Origin: GYS-P2D sp964489125
GTDB lineage: Bacteria > Bacteroidota > Bacteroidia > Chitinophagales > Saprospiraceae
DNA length: 22,512 nt
Assembly (NCBI GenBank): GCA_964489125.1
Contig: CAZAXY010000058.1
Span: 1-22,512, forward strand
Direction of reading: 5' to 3'
Each line of letters starts with the position of its first letter. The first letter of the stretch is position 1. Positions 9,045 through 16,914 of the stretch are shown in pieces. The position numbers and the translations under genes are program-made. Below the pieces are notes generated by a model that worked only from the letters and a program-made list of their open reading frames with translations, did not search any database and had not been told where the DNA came from.

Positions 9045-9635
9045 CTATTTTCGGTATTTATCGTTCAGCCCTAAGCCCTGCATGATAATTGGAATCGATT
9101 TAGCTATTCGAGATTTCTTAGTGGCTTCTCTCTTGGCACTGTTAATATGTTCGTGATAATCCTTTTGACGACCTGGGGTAAGGCTTTCAAACGCTGCCTT
9201 TAGGGATAAATCATGGTTGAGCGCTTCAATCAGTTCAAGAGATTCTACCAACGGCTTTTTGGTGATGATCACTTTTTTACCCGCTTTTTCATTGTCTATG
9301 GCTTCATTGAGATAGCTCATGACGAGGTCGTGATCTATTTCTGCTTTGTCATACATGCGCCACTGCCTCATGGCTTGGGTTTTACCTTCTTGTGCATTGA
9401 CCAGCTTGTTGTGAGGATCTGTTAATATGGCCCCCTGATAAAACCATAATCCGAAGTAGTCCTTGAAGGCTGCAAGACCAACCACATTCTTGTTCTTCAG
9501 TGTGTAGCACGGAAAGAGCCATTTGATTTGCTCATCCAATCCTGTAGATAGTATTAATTCACGCAGATACACCAGTTCTTCCTGCCAGTTCTCCTCATCG
9601 GCTATATACGCATCGACACTTTTGGGTTTCTTCAT
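9045..9635 (-). CDS. DUF1801 / YdeI-OmpD-associated family protein
   Basis: This is a 196-aa soluble protein. The N-terminal half (residues about 15-115) matches the DUF1801 (YdhG-like) fold signature: early WQEELVYLRELIL, then EQIKWLFPCYTLKNKNVVGLAAFKDYFGLWFYQG. The C-terminal part (about 150-196) has the YdeI/OmpD-associated tail: LTPGRQKDYHEHINSAKREATKKSRI. The combination is common in Bacteroidota but its biochemical function is not established. The ATG at 9635 faces the divergent saccharopine dehydrogenase gene across 73 bp. The membrane protein gene follows after one base. Confidence 0.85.
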   Translation of the reverse strand: MKKPKSVDAYIADEENWQEELVYLRELILSTGLDEQIKWLFPCYTLKNKNVVGLAAFKDYFGLWFYQGAILTDPHNKLVNAQEGKTQAMRQWRMYDKAEIDHDLVMSYLNEAIDNEKAGKKVIITKKPLVESLELIEALNHDLSLKAAFESLTPGRQKDYHEHINSAKREATKKSRIAKSIPIIMQGLGLNDKYRK

Positions 9636-9708
9636 TTTAAGTCAGATTTGCAATCTAAAATACGGGATTCAAGCAAAGTTCGATTTTTATATATTAAATT
9701 TATTCCAT

Positions 9709-10788
9709 ATGAAAAACATAGCAGTTCTTGGCTTAGGCAAGGTAGGCACTCTAGTGGCTGTATTGTTGCAGCGGAAGTACCAAGTAACAGGTATCGATAA
9801 GAACACACCTCATTACGAGTTTGATTTGCCATTCAATCTCGCCACTGGAGACGTTAGCGATGTCAAGTGGCTTACTTCTGAACTCAAGAAGAATGATGCC
9901 GTTGTCTCTGCGCTACCATATTTTTTAAATAAGCAGGTAGCTCAAGTAGCGCACGATATCGGCATCCACTATTTTGATTTAACGGAGGACGTAGAGACGA
10001 CCAATTATATCAGAGAGTTGTCGAAGACTTCTAAAAGAGTGATGGCACCGCAGTGCGGGCTTGCACCAGGATTTATAGGTATCGTTGGTGCAGATTTGGC
10101 GACTCGATTTGAGAAACTCCGTGATATGGAACTCAGAGTTGGGGCATTACCTCGCTATCCCAATGGTTTACTCGCATACTCCTTTACCTGGTCTCCTGCA
10201 GGCGTAATCAATGAATATCTAAATGATGCCGAAGTGATCCATAATGGCGTGCGCAAGATGGTGCCGTCATTAGATGGTACAGAGTATATCAATATCGAAG
10301 GCCAAGAGTTTGAGGCATTCAGCACATCGGGTGGATTGGGTACCATGTGTGAAACCTATGAAGGTCAGCTCGACACGCTCAACTATAAGACCATCCGCTA
10401 TCCAGGTCATGGTAAGCTGATGAAATTTCTGATGTATGAACTCATATTGAAGAAGGATAAAAAATTGCTCGAGGACATCTTATATGAGGCAAAGCCACCA
10501 GTAAAGGAAGATGTGGTCTACGTATATGCTGTCGTCGAAGGATGGCAGAAAGGCACGTTAGTGCGTGAGGAGTTTTACGAAGCCTACTATCCTCAAGAAA
10601 TCGAGGGTAAGACTTGGCGTGCAATCTCATGGACTACTGCAGCGTCCATTGCCTCCGTCGTAGAAATGGTAGATGATGGGAAACTCCCAAGCAAAGGATT
10701 TATTAAACAAGAAGACATAGGATATGCTGATCTAATCAGCACGCTCAATGGTCAATTGTATAAACAAGAAGCACAACCAAAAAAATAA
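9709..10788 (+). CDS. Saccharopine dehydrogenase family protein (lysine catabolism)
   Basis: This is a probable glutamate-forming saccharopine dehydrogenase that oxidises saccharopine to alpha-aminoadipate semialdehyde and glutamate, the second step of lysine breakdown by the saccharopine route. I start it at the ATG at 9709 (359 aa, MKNIAVLGLGKVG), because the dinucleotide-binding GxGxxG is then at residues 8-13. The open frame extends upstream to 9523, but that extension has no Rossmann character and lies antisense to the neighbouring gene. Further support comes from the NAD-binding region, the APQCGLAPGFIG segment and the Sacchrp_dh C-terminal domain (SAGVINEYLND-like run, then EGQLDTLNYKTIRYPGH). 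The next gene encodes the enzyme for the next pathway step, which strengthens the assignment over a generic saccharopine dehydrogenase-like oxidoreductase. No lysine-ketoglutarate reductase is in the window. Confidence 0.88.
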   Translation: MKNIAVLGLGKVGTLVAVLLQRKYQVTGIDKNTPHYEFDLPFNLATGDVSDVKWLTSELKKNDAVVSALPYFLNKQVAQVAHDIGIHYFDLTEDVETTNYIRELSKTSKRVMAPQCGLAPGFIGIVGADLATRFEKLRDMELRVGALPRYPNGLLAYSFTWSPAGVINEYLNDAEVIHNGVRKMVPSLDGTEYINIEGQEFEAFSTSGGLGTMCETYEGQLDTLNYKTIRYPGHGKLMKFLMYELILKKDKKLLEDILYEAKPPVKEDVVYVYAVVEGWQKGTLVREEFYEAYYPQEIEGKTWRAISWTTAASIASVVEMVDDGKLPSKGFIKQEDIGYADLISTLNGQLYKQEAQPKK

Positions 10789-10798
10789 TATCACTACT

Positions 10799-12337
10799 AT
10801 GATGGATATAGCACAGGTTTTAAAAAATCTCGGAATCAGTGGTCAGTCGACTGCTGGTGTCAGCACAGGTTTAAATGATTGGCAAGGTGGAGGAGAGCAA
10901 CTCACTGTCAGTTCTCCAGTTGATGGTGCATCAATTGGAGTTGTCAACCAAGGAGACGAATCAGATTATGACAAGGTCATTGTCAAGGCACAGGAAGCAT
11001 TCTTAGACTGGCGCAGTTGGCCAGCACCCAAGCGTGGTGAGATCGTCAGATTAATAGGCAATGCACTCAGGGATAAGAAAGAAGACCTCGGCGCTTTAGT
11101 GAGCTATGAGATGGGTAAGAGCCTCCAAGAAGGACTGGGTGAAGTGCAGGAGATGATCGATATATGTGATTTTGCTGTAGGCTTGTCAAGGCAGCTCTAT
11201 GGTCTTAATATTAAGAGTGAGCGACCGATGCACCGCATGACAGAGCAATGGCATCCACTCGGTGTTGTCGGCATTATATCGGCATTCAATTTTCCAGTGG
11301 CCGTTTGGTCTTGGAATACAATGATAGCTTGGGTATGTGGCGACACCTGTGTCTGGAAGCCATCTGAGAAGACGCCATTTACAGCTATCGCTTGTCAAAA
11401 TATTATTCGTAAAGTCTTTGCCGAAAATGACGTTCCAGAAGGAGTGTCCGGATTAATCATCGGTGGTAGAAACATCGGCGCAATAATGGCAGCTGATACC
11501 AGAGTGCCATTGATCAGTGCGACAGGCTCGACTCGTATGGGTAAGGCCGTCGGTGCCGCTGTCGGCGCTAGGCTCGGTAAGACGATACTCGAGTTAGGAG
11601 GGAACAATGCTATCATCGTCAGTCCTCAGGCAGATCTTCAGATTGCCGTTCCAGGAATTGTGTTTGGAGCAGTAGGAACAGCAGGTCAGCGCTGCACGTC
11701 AACCAGACGTGTCCTCATCCATGATTCAATGTATGAAGCCGTCAAGGACAAGCTCATGAATGCCTATGATCAGATCAAAATCGGTAATCCGCTCAATGAG
11801 GAGAATCATATGGGCCCACTAATAGATATCGACGCCGTACTGATGTATCGGGATGCCATCCACAAGGCTCAGGCAGAAGGAGGCGTGTTAATCCGTGGAG
11901 GAGAGGTGCTACGGGGCGAAGGCTATGAATCCGAATGTTATGTAACACCGGCAATCATAGAAGTAACATCTGATATGGATATCATCCAGCATGAAACTTT
12001 CGCGCCAATCCTATATATCATGAAATATGACACGATTGACGAGGCCATCTCTGCCCAAAACGGAGTGCCTCAAGGTCTTTCGTCTGCCATATTCACATTG
12101 AATCTCAGGGAGGCGGAACAATTTTTGTCAGAAGCGGGTTCGGATTGTGGAATTGCCAATGTCAATATCGGTACGTCAGGTGCTGAGATCGGAGGAGCTT
12201 TTGGTGGAGAGAAAGAGACTGGAGGGGGTCGAGAGAGCGGCTCGGATTCGTGGAAGGCCTACATGAGGCGCCAGACCTGCACGACTAACTACGGTAGCGA
12301 CCTGCCATTGGCACAAGGAATAGAATTCAATTTATAG
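10799..12337 (+). CDS. L-aminoadipate-semialdehyde dehydrogenase (ALDH7-type)
   Basis: This is an NAD(P)-dependent aldehyde dehydrogenase of the ALDH7 (antiquitin) type, which oxidises alpha-aminoadipate semialdehyde to 2-aminoadipate. Two adjacent ATGs (10799 and 10802) can start it, giving 512 or 511 aa; upstream in-frame codons to 10748 overlap the previous gene. Catalytic residues are visible: general-base Glu265 in LELGGNNAIIV and nucleophile Cys299 in GQRCTSTRR, both in the wording characteristic of ALDH7A1. The ISAFNFPVAVWSWN segment and the ETFAPILY motif are also present. It follows the saccharopine dehydrogenase gene by 10 bp, so the two form a lysine-degradation operon. The family is certain, and the substrate is strongly suggested by motif and context. 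Confidence 0.92.
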   Translation: MMDIAQVLKNLGISGQSTAGVSTGLNDWQGGGEQLTVSSPVDGASIGVVNQGDESDYDKVIVKAQEAFLDWRSWPAPKRGEIVRLIGNALRDKKEDLGALVSYEMGKSLQEGLGEVQEMIDICDFAVGLSRQLYGLNIKSERPMHRMTEQWHPLGVVGIISAFNFPVAVWSWNTMIAWVCGDTCVWKPSEKTPFTAIACQNIIRKVFAENDVPEGVSGLIIGGRNIGAIMAADTRVPLISATGSTRMGKAVGAAVGARLGKTILELGGNNAIIVSPQADLQIAVPGIVFGAVGTAGQRCTSTRRVLIHDSMYEAVKDKLMNAYDQIKIGNPLNEENHMGPLIDIDAVLMYRDAIHKAQAEGGVLIRGGEVLRGEGYESECYVTPAIIEVTSDMDIIQHETFAPILYIMKYDTIDEAISAQNGVPQGLSSAIFTLNLREAEQFLSEAGSDCGIANVNIGTSGAEIGGAFGGEKETGGGRESGSDSWKAYMRRQTCTTNYGSDLPLAQGIEFNL

Positions 12338-12352
12338 TTATAAATCGAGGTC

Positions 12353-12751
12353 ATGTTTTGGAAGAAGAAAGCAAAGAAGCAATATACAGCACATATTACC
12401 GATCATAACTTTCAAGAGCTCGTTGCCAACAGTGAGCTGCCAGTGCTGGTGGATTTTTGGTCTGGAGGCTGTGGCCCGTGTAAAGTGATCGGTCCCATAA
12501 TTGATGAACTCGCCGAAGAGTTTGATGGTCGTGCCATGATCGCCAAGGTTAATGCTGCTGAGAATCCTAACCTGAGTTCCTACTTCAAGGTGAGGAGTGT
12601 TCCCACATTGATGTTTATCAAGAATGGTCAACTCATTGAGCGGTTCTCGGGTCTGGTCCCCAAGCCTAATCTTTCTGAGATGTTAGAAGACCTCATCTCC
12701 TTAGAGGTGGCTCCTAGGCCGAGGGCTGCGGAGGAGTCTGAGGAGGAGTAG
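12353..12751 (+). CDS. Thioredoxin-like protein with CGPC active site
   Basis: This is a 132-aa cytoplasmic thioredoxin-fold protein with a basic N-terminus (FWKKKAKK), no signal peptide and an acidic C-terminal tail (AAEESEEE). The redox motif CGPC is at residues 40-43, the buried Asp is at 34, and the cis-proline is at 84 in VRSVPT. All core catalytic features are therefore present. The Trp that precedes CGPC in canonical thioredoxins (WCGPC) is replaced by Gly, giving WSGGCGPCK. It starts 15 bp after the aldehyde dehydrogenase stop, with a modest GAGG before the ATG, and is probably in the same transcript. Its functional link to the dehydrogenase is not clear; a role in keeping the catalytic Cys reduced is conceivable but speculative. 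Confidence 0.88.
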   Translation: MFWKKKAKKQYTAHITDHNFQELVANSELPVLVDFWSGGCGPCKVIGPIIDELAEEFDGRAMIAKVNAAENPNLSSYFKVRSVPTLMFIKNGQLIERFSGLVPKPNLSEMLEDLISLEVAPRPRAAEESEEE

Positions 12752-12886
12752 AGCGGCATACCCTGATTGACTGTCTCAAAAAGATATATTCAAATGATTG
12801 GGTTGCTTCGAGATCAGATACGTTAACTGGCAAGGGCTGTAACACCAGCCCACAACCTCCGTCTTTCTGATACTTACAACCGTAAT

Positions 12887-13762
12887 ATGAAAGATTCCAT
12901 TCTCATTATTTTCACCCTGTTGATAATGATGTCTGGTTTGCATGACGCAGATCAAAGAAGTTTTGAAGCCAACATGGAGGAGAATAGCTCCTTGCCACAA
13001 GGTACCCAAGTGCTGACTCTGGGCACCTTTCATTTTAACTTTCCCAATCTCGATGTCGCAAAAGTTAATGATAGTGATAAGATTGATGTGTACGAGTCGA
13101 AGTATCAGGAGGAAATAGGATTGATTGTATCGCAACTGGAAAAGTTCAATCCTACGAAAATTGTGATTGAGCGAGAACCTAAGTTTCAAGCGACCTATGA
13201 CTCACTCTATACATCTTATTTAAGTGGTGAGCACCAATTAAGCAGAAGTGAGGAGCAGCAAATTGGCTTCAGGCTGGCGCAGGCACTGAATCATGATCGA
13301 GTCTATTGTGTTGATGCTTGGGGCACTGACTACAATGATGTCGAGCAATTATTAGAAGGCAGGGATACTCTTGCTCAACAACAGTTTTGGGACTTCTTTT
13401 ATAACAATCCTGACACCCTTTTGCAATCATTCAGAAATGAAGAAGCGCTCTTTAAAACTGAAGGAATCATAGCTGAATTAAAACGACTCAATGCACCCGA
13501 ACAATTGACAAAGAGTTTGGGCAATTACTTTATTGGTGTTTTTAAGTATGAGACTTCAGAGTATGACCAGTTTGGGGCAGATTTCACAACTGGGTGGTGG
13601 TTTAATAGGAACCTAAGAATCTTTAGAAATATACAGCGACTGAACACGACAGCTGAAGATAGAATATTGGTCATTTATGGCGCTGGCCATATGAATCTAC
13701 TCAATATATTCTTTGAGTCTTCACCGGAGTATGAGTTGCTGCAAGTTAGTGATTATCTGTGA
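12887..13762 (+). CDS. DUF5694-type protein (ChaN/TraB-like fold)
   Basis: This is a 291-aa protein with a hydrophobic N-terminus (residues 3-17) that may be a signal peptide or anchor, although the cleavage site is unclear. The mature part starts with VLTLGTFHF (about residues 42-50), then VIEREPKF, a helical middle with a DAWGTDYND segment, and ends with IYGAGHMNLL (about residues 263-272). The GTFHF / ERxP / GxGHxxLL set matches DUF5694 proteins, which resemble the ChaN/EreA/TraB superfamily of haem-binding or metalloprotease-like proteins. The conserved His and Glu residues could bind a metal. The biological role is unknown. The gene is 135 bp after the thioredoxin-like gene, a gap large enough for its own promoter. 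Confidence 0.75.
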   Translation: MKDSILIIFTLLIMMSGLHDADQRSFEANMEENSSLPQGTQVLTLGTFHFNFPNLDVAKVNDSDKIDVYESKYQEEIGLIVSQLEKFNPTKIVIEREPKFQATYDSLYTSYLSGEHQLSRSEEQQIGFRLAQALNHDRVYCVDAWGTDYNDVEQLLEGRDTLAQQQFWDFFYNNPDTLLQSFRNEEALFKTEGIIAELKRLNAPEQLTKSLGNYFIGVFKYETSEYDQFGADFTTGWWFNRNLRIFRNIQRLNTTAEDRILVIYGAGHMNLLNIFFESSPEYELLQVSDYL

Positions 13763-13766
13763 TGAC

Positions 13767-13813
13767 TTATAGTGGAAGGAATGAGAGGAGAGATATGACA
13801 TGATCCACTATAA
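13767..13813. repeat. 10-bp perfect inverted repeat, 27-base spacer
   Basis: TTATAGTGGA (13767-13776) and TCCACTATAA (13804-13813) are exact reverse complements. The repeat begins five bases after the DUF5694 stop, between convergent genes. It has no T-run behind it, so it is not a classical intrinsic terminator. It could be a transcript-end structure or a protein-binding site. Confidence 0.55.
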
Positions 13814-13861
13814 TGCCAGGTGGTTACTATGCGTTTATTTTGCGTTTGAATGTATGCTGTC

Positions 13862-13879
13862 GTATCTATTGGTAGATAC
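13862..13879. terminator. Hairpin between convergent genes (possible terminator)
   Basis: GTATCTA (13862-13868) and TAGATAC (13873-13879) form a perfect 7-bp stem with a TTGG loop, ten bases beyond the stop of the antitoxin gene. The stem is AT-rich and no strong U-tract follows on either strand. Termination function is therefore only suggested by its place between convergent genes. Confidence 0.35.
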
Positions 13880-13888
13880 AGTATGTAT

Positions 13889-14296
13889 TTAAGCTGCTGC
13901 TTTTTTACTCTTGACATTTCCTTTAAGTTCGTATTCTCGACTAAAAGCAACCGGTTGCATTTTGAATCGACTACTTAGTTTCGTAATCATCCGTTTACTG
14001 ATATTTCTTTTATAGTTAAGGATTTCGGTGATTAATTGTCTTGAAACTTTAAGTTGACGTGCAAGCTCTGCTTTTGTTAGTTTGTTTTCTTCCATCAAAT
14101 ATTGAAGTATTTCAACAGGATCCATGTCTTCATTTTTGCCAATATTTTCAATTGTCCTATTGTCAAAATCCTCAATAAGTAACTCAAGTAAGTCGATTTC
14201 CTCTGAATGCTTTTTTAAGTTTTTCATTAACAACCGTTCGTATATATTACAATACTCGTTATATAGATTGATGTCATGAATTCTTTTGTATTTCAT
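13889..14296 (-). CDS. higA: HigA-like antitoxin, helix-turn-helix protein
   Basis: This is a 135-aa antitoxin and transcriptional autoregulator of a type II toxin-antitoxin pair. Residues about 60-115 form an HTH_3/XRE domain: DPVEILQYLMEENKLTKAEL leads into the recognition-helix segment VSRQLITEILNYKRNIS. The length is close to E. coli HigA (138 aa), and the N-terminal half is the helical toxin-binding part seen in that family. A shorter start at an internal Met (MKNLKKHSEE) is possible but would remove part of that region. It lies 4 bp downstream of the HigB-like toxin gene, the toxin-first order typical of higBA loci. Composition is more AT-rich than the neighbouring genes, consistent with horizontal arrival. 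Confidence 0.85.
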   Translation of the reverse strand: MKYKRIHDINLYNEYCNIYERLLMKNLKKHSEEIDLLELLIEDFDNRTIENIGKNEDMDPVEILQYLMEENKLTKAELARQLKVSRQLITEILNYKRNISKRMITKLSSRFKMQPVAFSREYELKGNVKSKKAAA

Positions 14297-14300
14297 ATTT

Positions 14301-14636
14301 CTATTTGAATATGTTTACGGTACAAGCATCTATTTTATCATACTCTTTATGCGTTCCGACGAACTTTACGAATAGGATGCAAGTGCTTTCGTTGAAAAGA
14401 TAGCCGCAAATCAGCCTGTACTTATTATTTCTAATATTGAAGACAATTCGACTTTGCTTAGTTTTTTTACAAGTTATCAAGTCACTATCAGGAAATGAAC
14501 TAATCAACTCTTGAGGATTAGTACATCCGCTTGCAAATTTCAATCTTCTTCTAAAGTCTTCAAATGCGTTCAACATCATTTTGTCGTTCTTACACCTTAG
14601 GAGCACGTTTGACCATTTGATGATTCGAATTTTCAC
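14301..14636 (-). CDS. higB: HigB-like toxin (mRNA interferase family)
   Basis: This is a 111-aa toxin of the HigB_toxin family (RelE-like fold), predicted to cleave mRNA at the ribosome. The diagnostic C-terminal half is clear: SRIVFNIRNNKYRLICGYLF, then ILFVKFVGTHKEYDKID, matching the VFN...N.yRli...f....v.ir.v.THkEYD pattern of the family. The N-terminal half has ALEDFRRR-like helices (AFEDFRRRLKF) and an SSFPDSDLI stretch. It precedes the antitoxin gene with a 4-bp gap. The upstream region (14637-14732) should contain the promoter that the antitoxin represses. Confidence 0.87.
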   Translation of the reverse strand: MKIRIIKWSNVLLRCKNDKMMLNAFEDFRRRLKFASGCTNPQELISSFPDSDLITCKKTKQSRIVFNIRNNKYRLICGYLFNESTCILFVKFVGTHKEYDKIDACTVNIFK

Positions 14637-14678
14637 AAGTCAAAGAAAGGTGTTTTATCGCAAAATGTCAACAAATTG
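14637..14678 (-). promoter_or_regulatory. Possible promoter of the higBA operon
   Basis: Reading the minus strand upstream of the toxin ATG, TTG (within TTTGTTGAC) is followed after about 20 bases by TTTCTTTG. This resembles the Bacteroidota arrangement TTTG - about 19 bp - TAnnTTTG with one mismatch in the -7 element. It lies directly in front of the coding sequence, which would give a very short leader. It is plausible but not strong. Confidence 0.3.
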
Positions 14679-14732
14679 TGAACTTTGTAATGCGGGTATA
14701 TAAATATTTAAAATAGTCCTAATTGATATCTT

Positions 14733-16369
14733 TTACAGATCCATCACCGCTTCCACATCAGGATCTATCTTCTCATTGCTCGTTACAAAGGATATGAGGA
14801 TAAATACGAATAGCGAAATAAAGAGGGAAAACGCTCCAATATCGATACCATAAGGTAAACCGATCTTAAAGACTTTGAGGCAGAAGTTGATCGACAAACT
14901 GGTGATGATGGCAGCATTGGCGGCCATCCAATTGGCTCGCTTCCAGTTGAATCCGATCGCTACAGTAGGTACGATAGCCGCTGCGAAAGTTCCCCAACCA
15001 AATGCCCCCAGTATGGCTACTAAGTCGCCAGAGTAAAGCGCAAATACTGCGGCAACAACTGTGATGAGAACTGTAGTGGTACGTGCCCAGAAGAGTTCGT
15101 TATTTATTTTTTTTCCAATGGCTTTGGGGATATCGTGCATCACAGCTGCTGTGCCGATATTGAGAAAGGCATCCGCTGTAGACATGATCGCCGCAAAGAG
15201 TCCTGCGAATACTACTCCCGCTAATATGGGATGAGCATAGTTCTGTAAGAATTGTGACGCTGCCGCATCGGGTGACGATAGTTCTGGTTGGACACCTTGT
15301 AAGACGAGAGCCCNNNNNNNNNNNNNNNNNNNNNNNNNNNNNNNNNNNNNNNNNNNNNNNNNNNNNNNNNNNNNNNNNNNNNNNNNNNNNNNNNNNNNNN
15401 NNNNNNNNNNNNNGCTGCCGCATCGGGTGACGATAGTTCTGGTTGGACACCTTGTAAGACGAGAGCCCTCATTGCTAATCCGATACCGACCCATAACAGT
15501 GCAGAAAATAGATATCCGATACCACTGATCGGCAGGATGTACTTGGCGTCGCTGACTTTCTTGTACATCATCATCTTAGTGATCACATGTGGCTGTCCAG
15601 CGCCACCTAATCCGAATACAAAAAACCACGATAGACAGCCGATCATACCCAAGGTTCCCCATGGGCCGATGGCCTCAGGATCATGCTCTTGGATAGTTCT
15701 GCTGATCTCTGCGAAGCCATTGTCGAACGTATAGACTACCGTGATGAATACTAAAGTCGCAGCAATTACCATAACACCACCTTGGATCAAGTCAGAGTAA
15801 ACCGATGCCACAATACCTCCGGTGACGCTATAGAAAACGAGTATGGAGCAGGAGATCAACACACAAGCCTCTAAGCTGATGCTGGATAGAAAATCTGTCT
15901 CGATCAAGATGTCTTTCAAAACCACAGCCATGGCTAATATCTGAGTGGCTAAGTAGCCTAAGACACCCAAGATTATGGCTACAGCAGTCAACAGCCTTGT
16001 AGACTCCTTGCCATACCTCAAGGCGACCACATCAGGAAGGGAGATACATGAGCCCAGCTCCGCCAGTAAGCGCAGACGCTTGGCCAATAGAAAGAAGGAT
16101 ATGTTGTAGCCCATGATGATACAGACGAACATCCATACGGAACTCATCCCAAGCTTATAAACCAATCCTGGACCACCTACGAATCCAAACCCACTGAGCG
16201 TGCTTGAGAATACAGCAAAAGCTGTCACCATTACCCCTAAGTCCCTGCCTGCCATAAAGAAGTCGTGGGTGGATTTAGTCCTGCGTAATGCCCATATGCC
16301 TACGCCAATGCACAACAGCATATACAGCGCAACAAAGCCTAAGATGATCGGATTACGGTACGCTTCCAT
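14733..16369 (-). CDS. Sodium:solute symporter (SSS family), interrupted by an assembly gap
   Basis: This is a secondary transporter of the SSS family (PutP/PanF-like) that imports a small solute with Na+. Signatures include FFMAGRDLG near the N-terminus, TLSGFGFVGGPGLVYKLG, the GGAGQPHVITKMMM region and GLFAAIMSTADAFLN (the conserved STADs Na+-site segment). There are about thirteen TM helices. As deposited, the reading frame is broken by 100 Ns (15314-15413) flanked by an identical 55-bp sequence on both sides. Removing the Ns and one copy (155 bp) leaves 1482 bp, exactly 494 codons, and joins the two halves in frame as a normal 493-aa symporter. It is therefore very likely intact in the organism. 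Its ATG directly follows the stop of the four-TM protein gene (TAA then ATG, no gap). The substrate is unknown. Confidence 0.92.
15259..15468. repeat. 55-bp direct duplication around the gap (assembly artefact)
   Basis: Positions 15259-15313 and 15414-15468 are identical over all 55 bases and abut the N-run on either side. An overlap of exactly 55 bp is what two unmerged contig ends sharing one k-mer would give in a k=55 de Bruijn assembly. This is not a biological repeat. Confidence 0.9.
15314..15413. other. Scaffold gap of 100 Ns
   Basis: A run of exactly 100 Ns, a conventional placeholder length for gaps of unknown size. The flanking duplication implies that the true gap length is negative: the contigs overlap by 55 bp. 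Confidence 0.97.
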
Positions 16370-16909
16370 TTAGTTAGGGGTGTTGATTGTTCGTCTCTTG
16401 AGGATTTCTTTAAACTTGGCCTCGTCTTCATCAGAGTATACCCAAGCGTCAAATTTGGTGATATAGAAGAAGGATAAGAATGCCGGTATAAACAGCAAGC
16501 CAAACATTTGTATGGCTGTAGGTTTGGGGAGGCCGAGGACATACTCAAAGCTATTGGTCTCAGTATAACCCCACCAACTTAATACCATCCAGAGGTATAC
16601 CCCCAGATATAGGACAGCTCCTACGATTAATGTCTTGTTGACTTGTTTCTGATGCTTAGATCGTTTCTTTTGAGCACCTATGGCCACCGCCAGTAAAAAT
16701 ATAGATACGGTACAGAGCCCAAAGGCTAAGCCGATGACCTTCAAGATAGCTAATTGAGAAATCGGAGTGCCACTGATGAACAGTGAGGTATATTCCGTAT
16801 CTGCCTGTCCTGTTATTCCTGATAGTACCGGACTGACCATCATTCCCACAATCATGAGAATCACCACGACGACACAGCCTAGGATGAGTAAGACGAGTTT
16901 ATTATTCAT
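16370..16909 (-). CDS. Four-TM membrane protein encoded with the symporter
   Basis: This is a 179-aa integral membrane protein of unknown function. Hydrophobic segments lie near residues 5-28, 50-78, 90-114 and 132-152. A basic loop (KKRSKHQKQ) after the second segment suggests the cytoplasmic side there. The C-terminal tail is charged (DEDEAKFKEILKRR). The gene is sandwiched without gaps between the lipoprotein gene (5 bp) and the symporter gene (0 bp), so the products probably work together. Small membrane partners of SSS transporters are known (for example DUF485 with ActP, DUF4212 and DUF997 types), but those have fewer helices and I do not see their signatures here. Confidence 0.75.
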   Translation of the reverse strand: MNNKLVLLILGCVVVVILMIVGMMVSPVLSGITGQADTEYTSLFISGTPISQLAILKVIGLAFGLCTVSIFLLAVAIGAQKKRSKHQKQVNKTLIVGAVLYLGVYLWMVLSWWGYTETNSFEYVLGLPKPTAIQMFGLLFIPAFLSFFYITKFDAWVYSDEDEAKFKEILKRRTINTPN

Positions 16910-16914
16910 ATTGC

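Noticed and set aside
9523..9708. N-terminal extension of the saccharopine dehydrogenase frame
   Set aside because: It runs antisense through the DUF1801 gene and lacks any domain. The Rossmann motif sits correctly behind the ATG at 9709.
12834..12850. GGGCT/AGCCC hairpin as a terminator after the thioredoxin-like gene
   Set aside because: It has only five pairs, an 8-base loop and no T-run. It is too weak to call.
12776..13189. A 137-codon open frame antisense to the DUF5694 gene
   Set aside because: It has no family features and lies opposite a gene with clear conserved motifs.
15100..15494. Separate open frames spanning the N-run
   Set aside because: They are halves or shadows of the symporter gene, created by the 155-bp artefact that shifts the frame.
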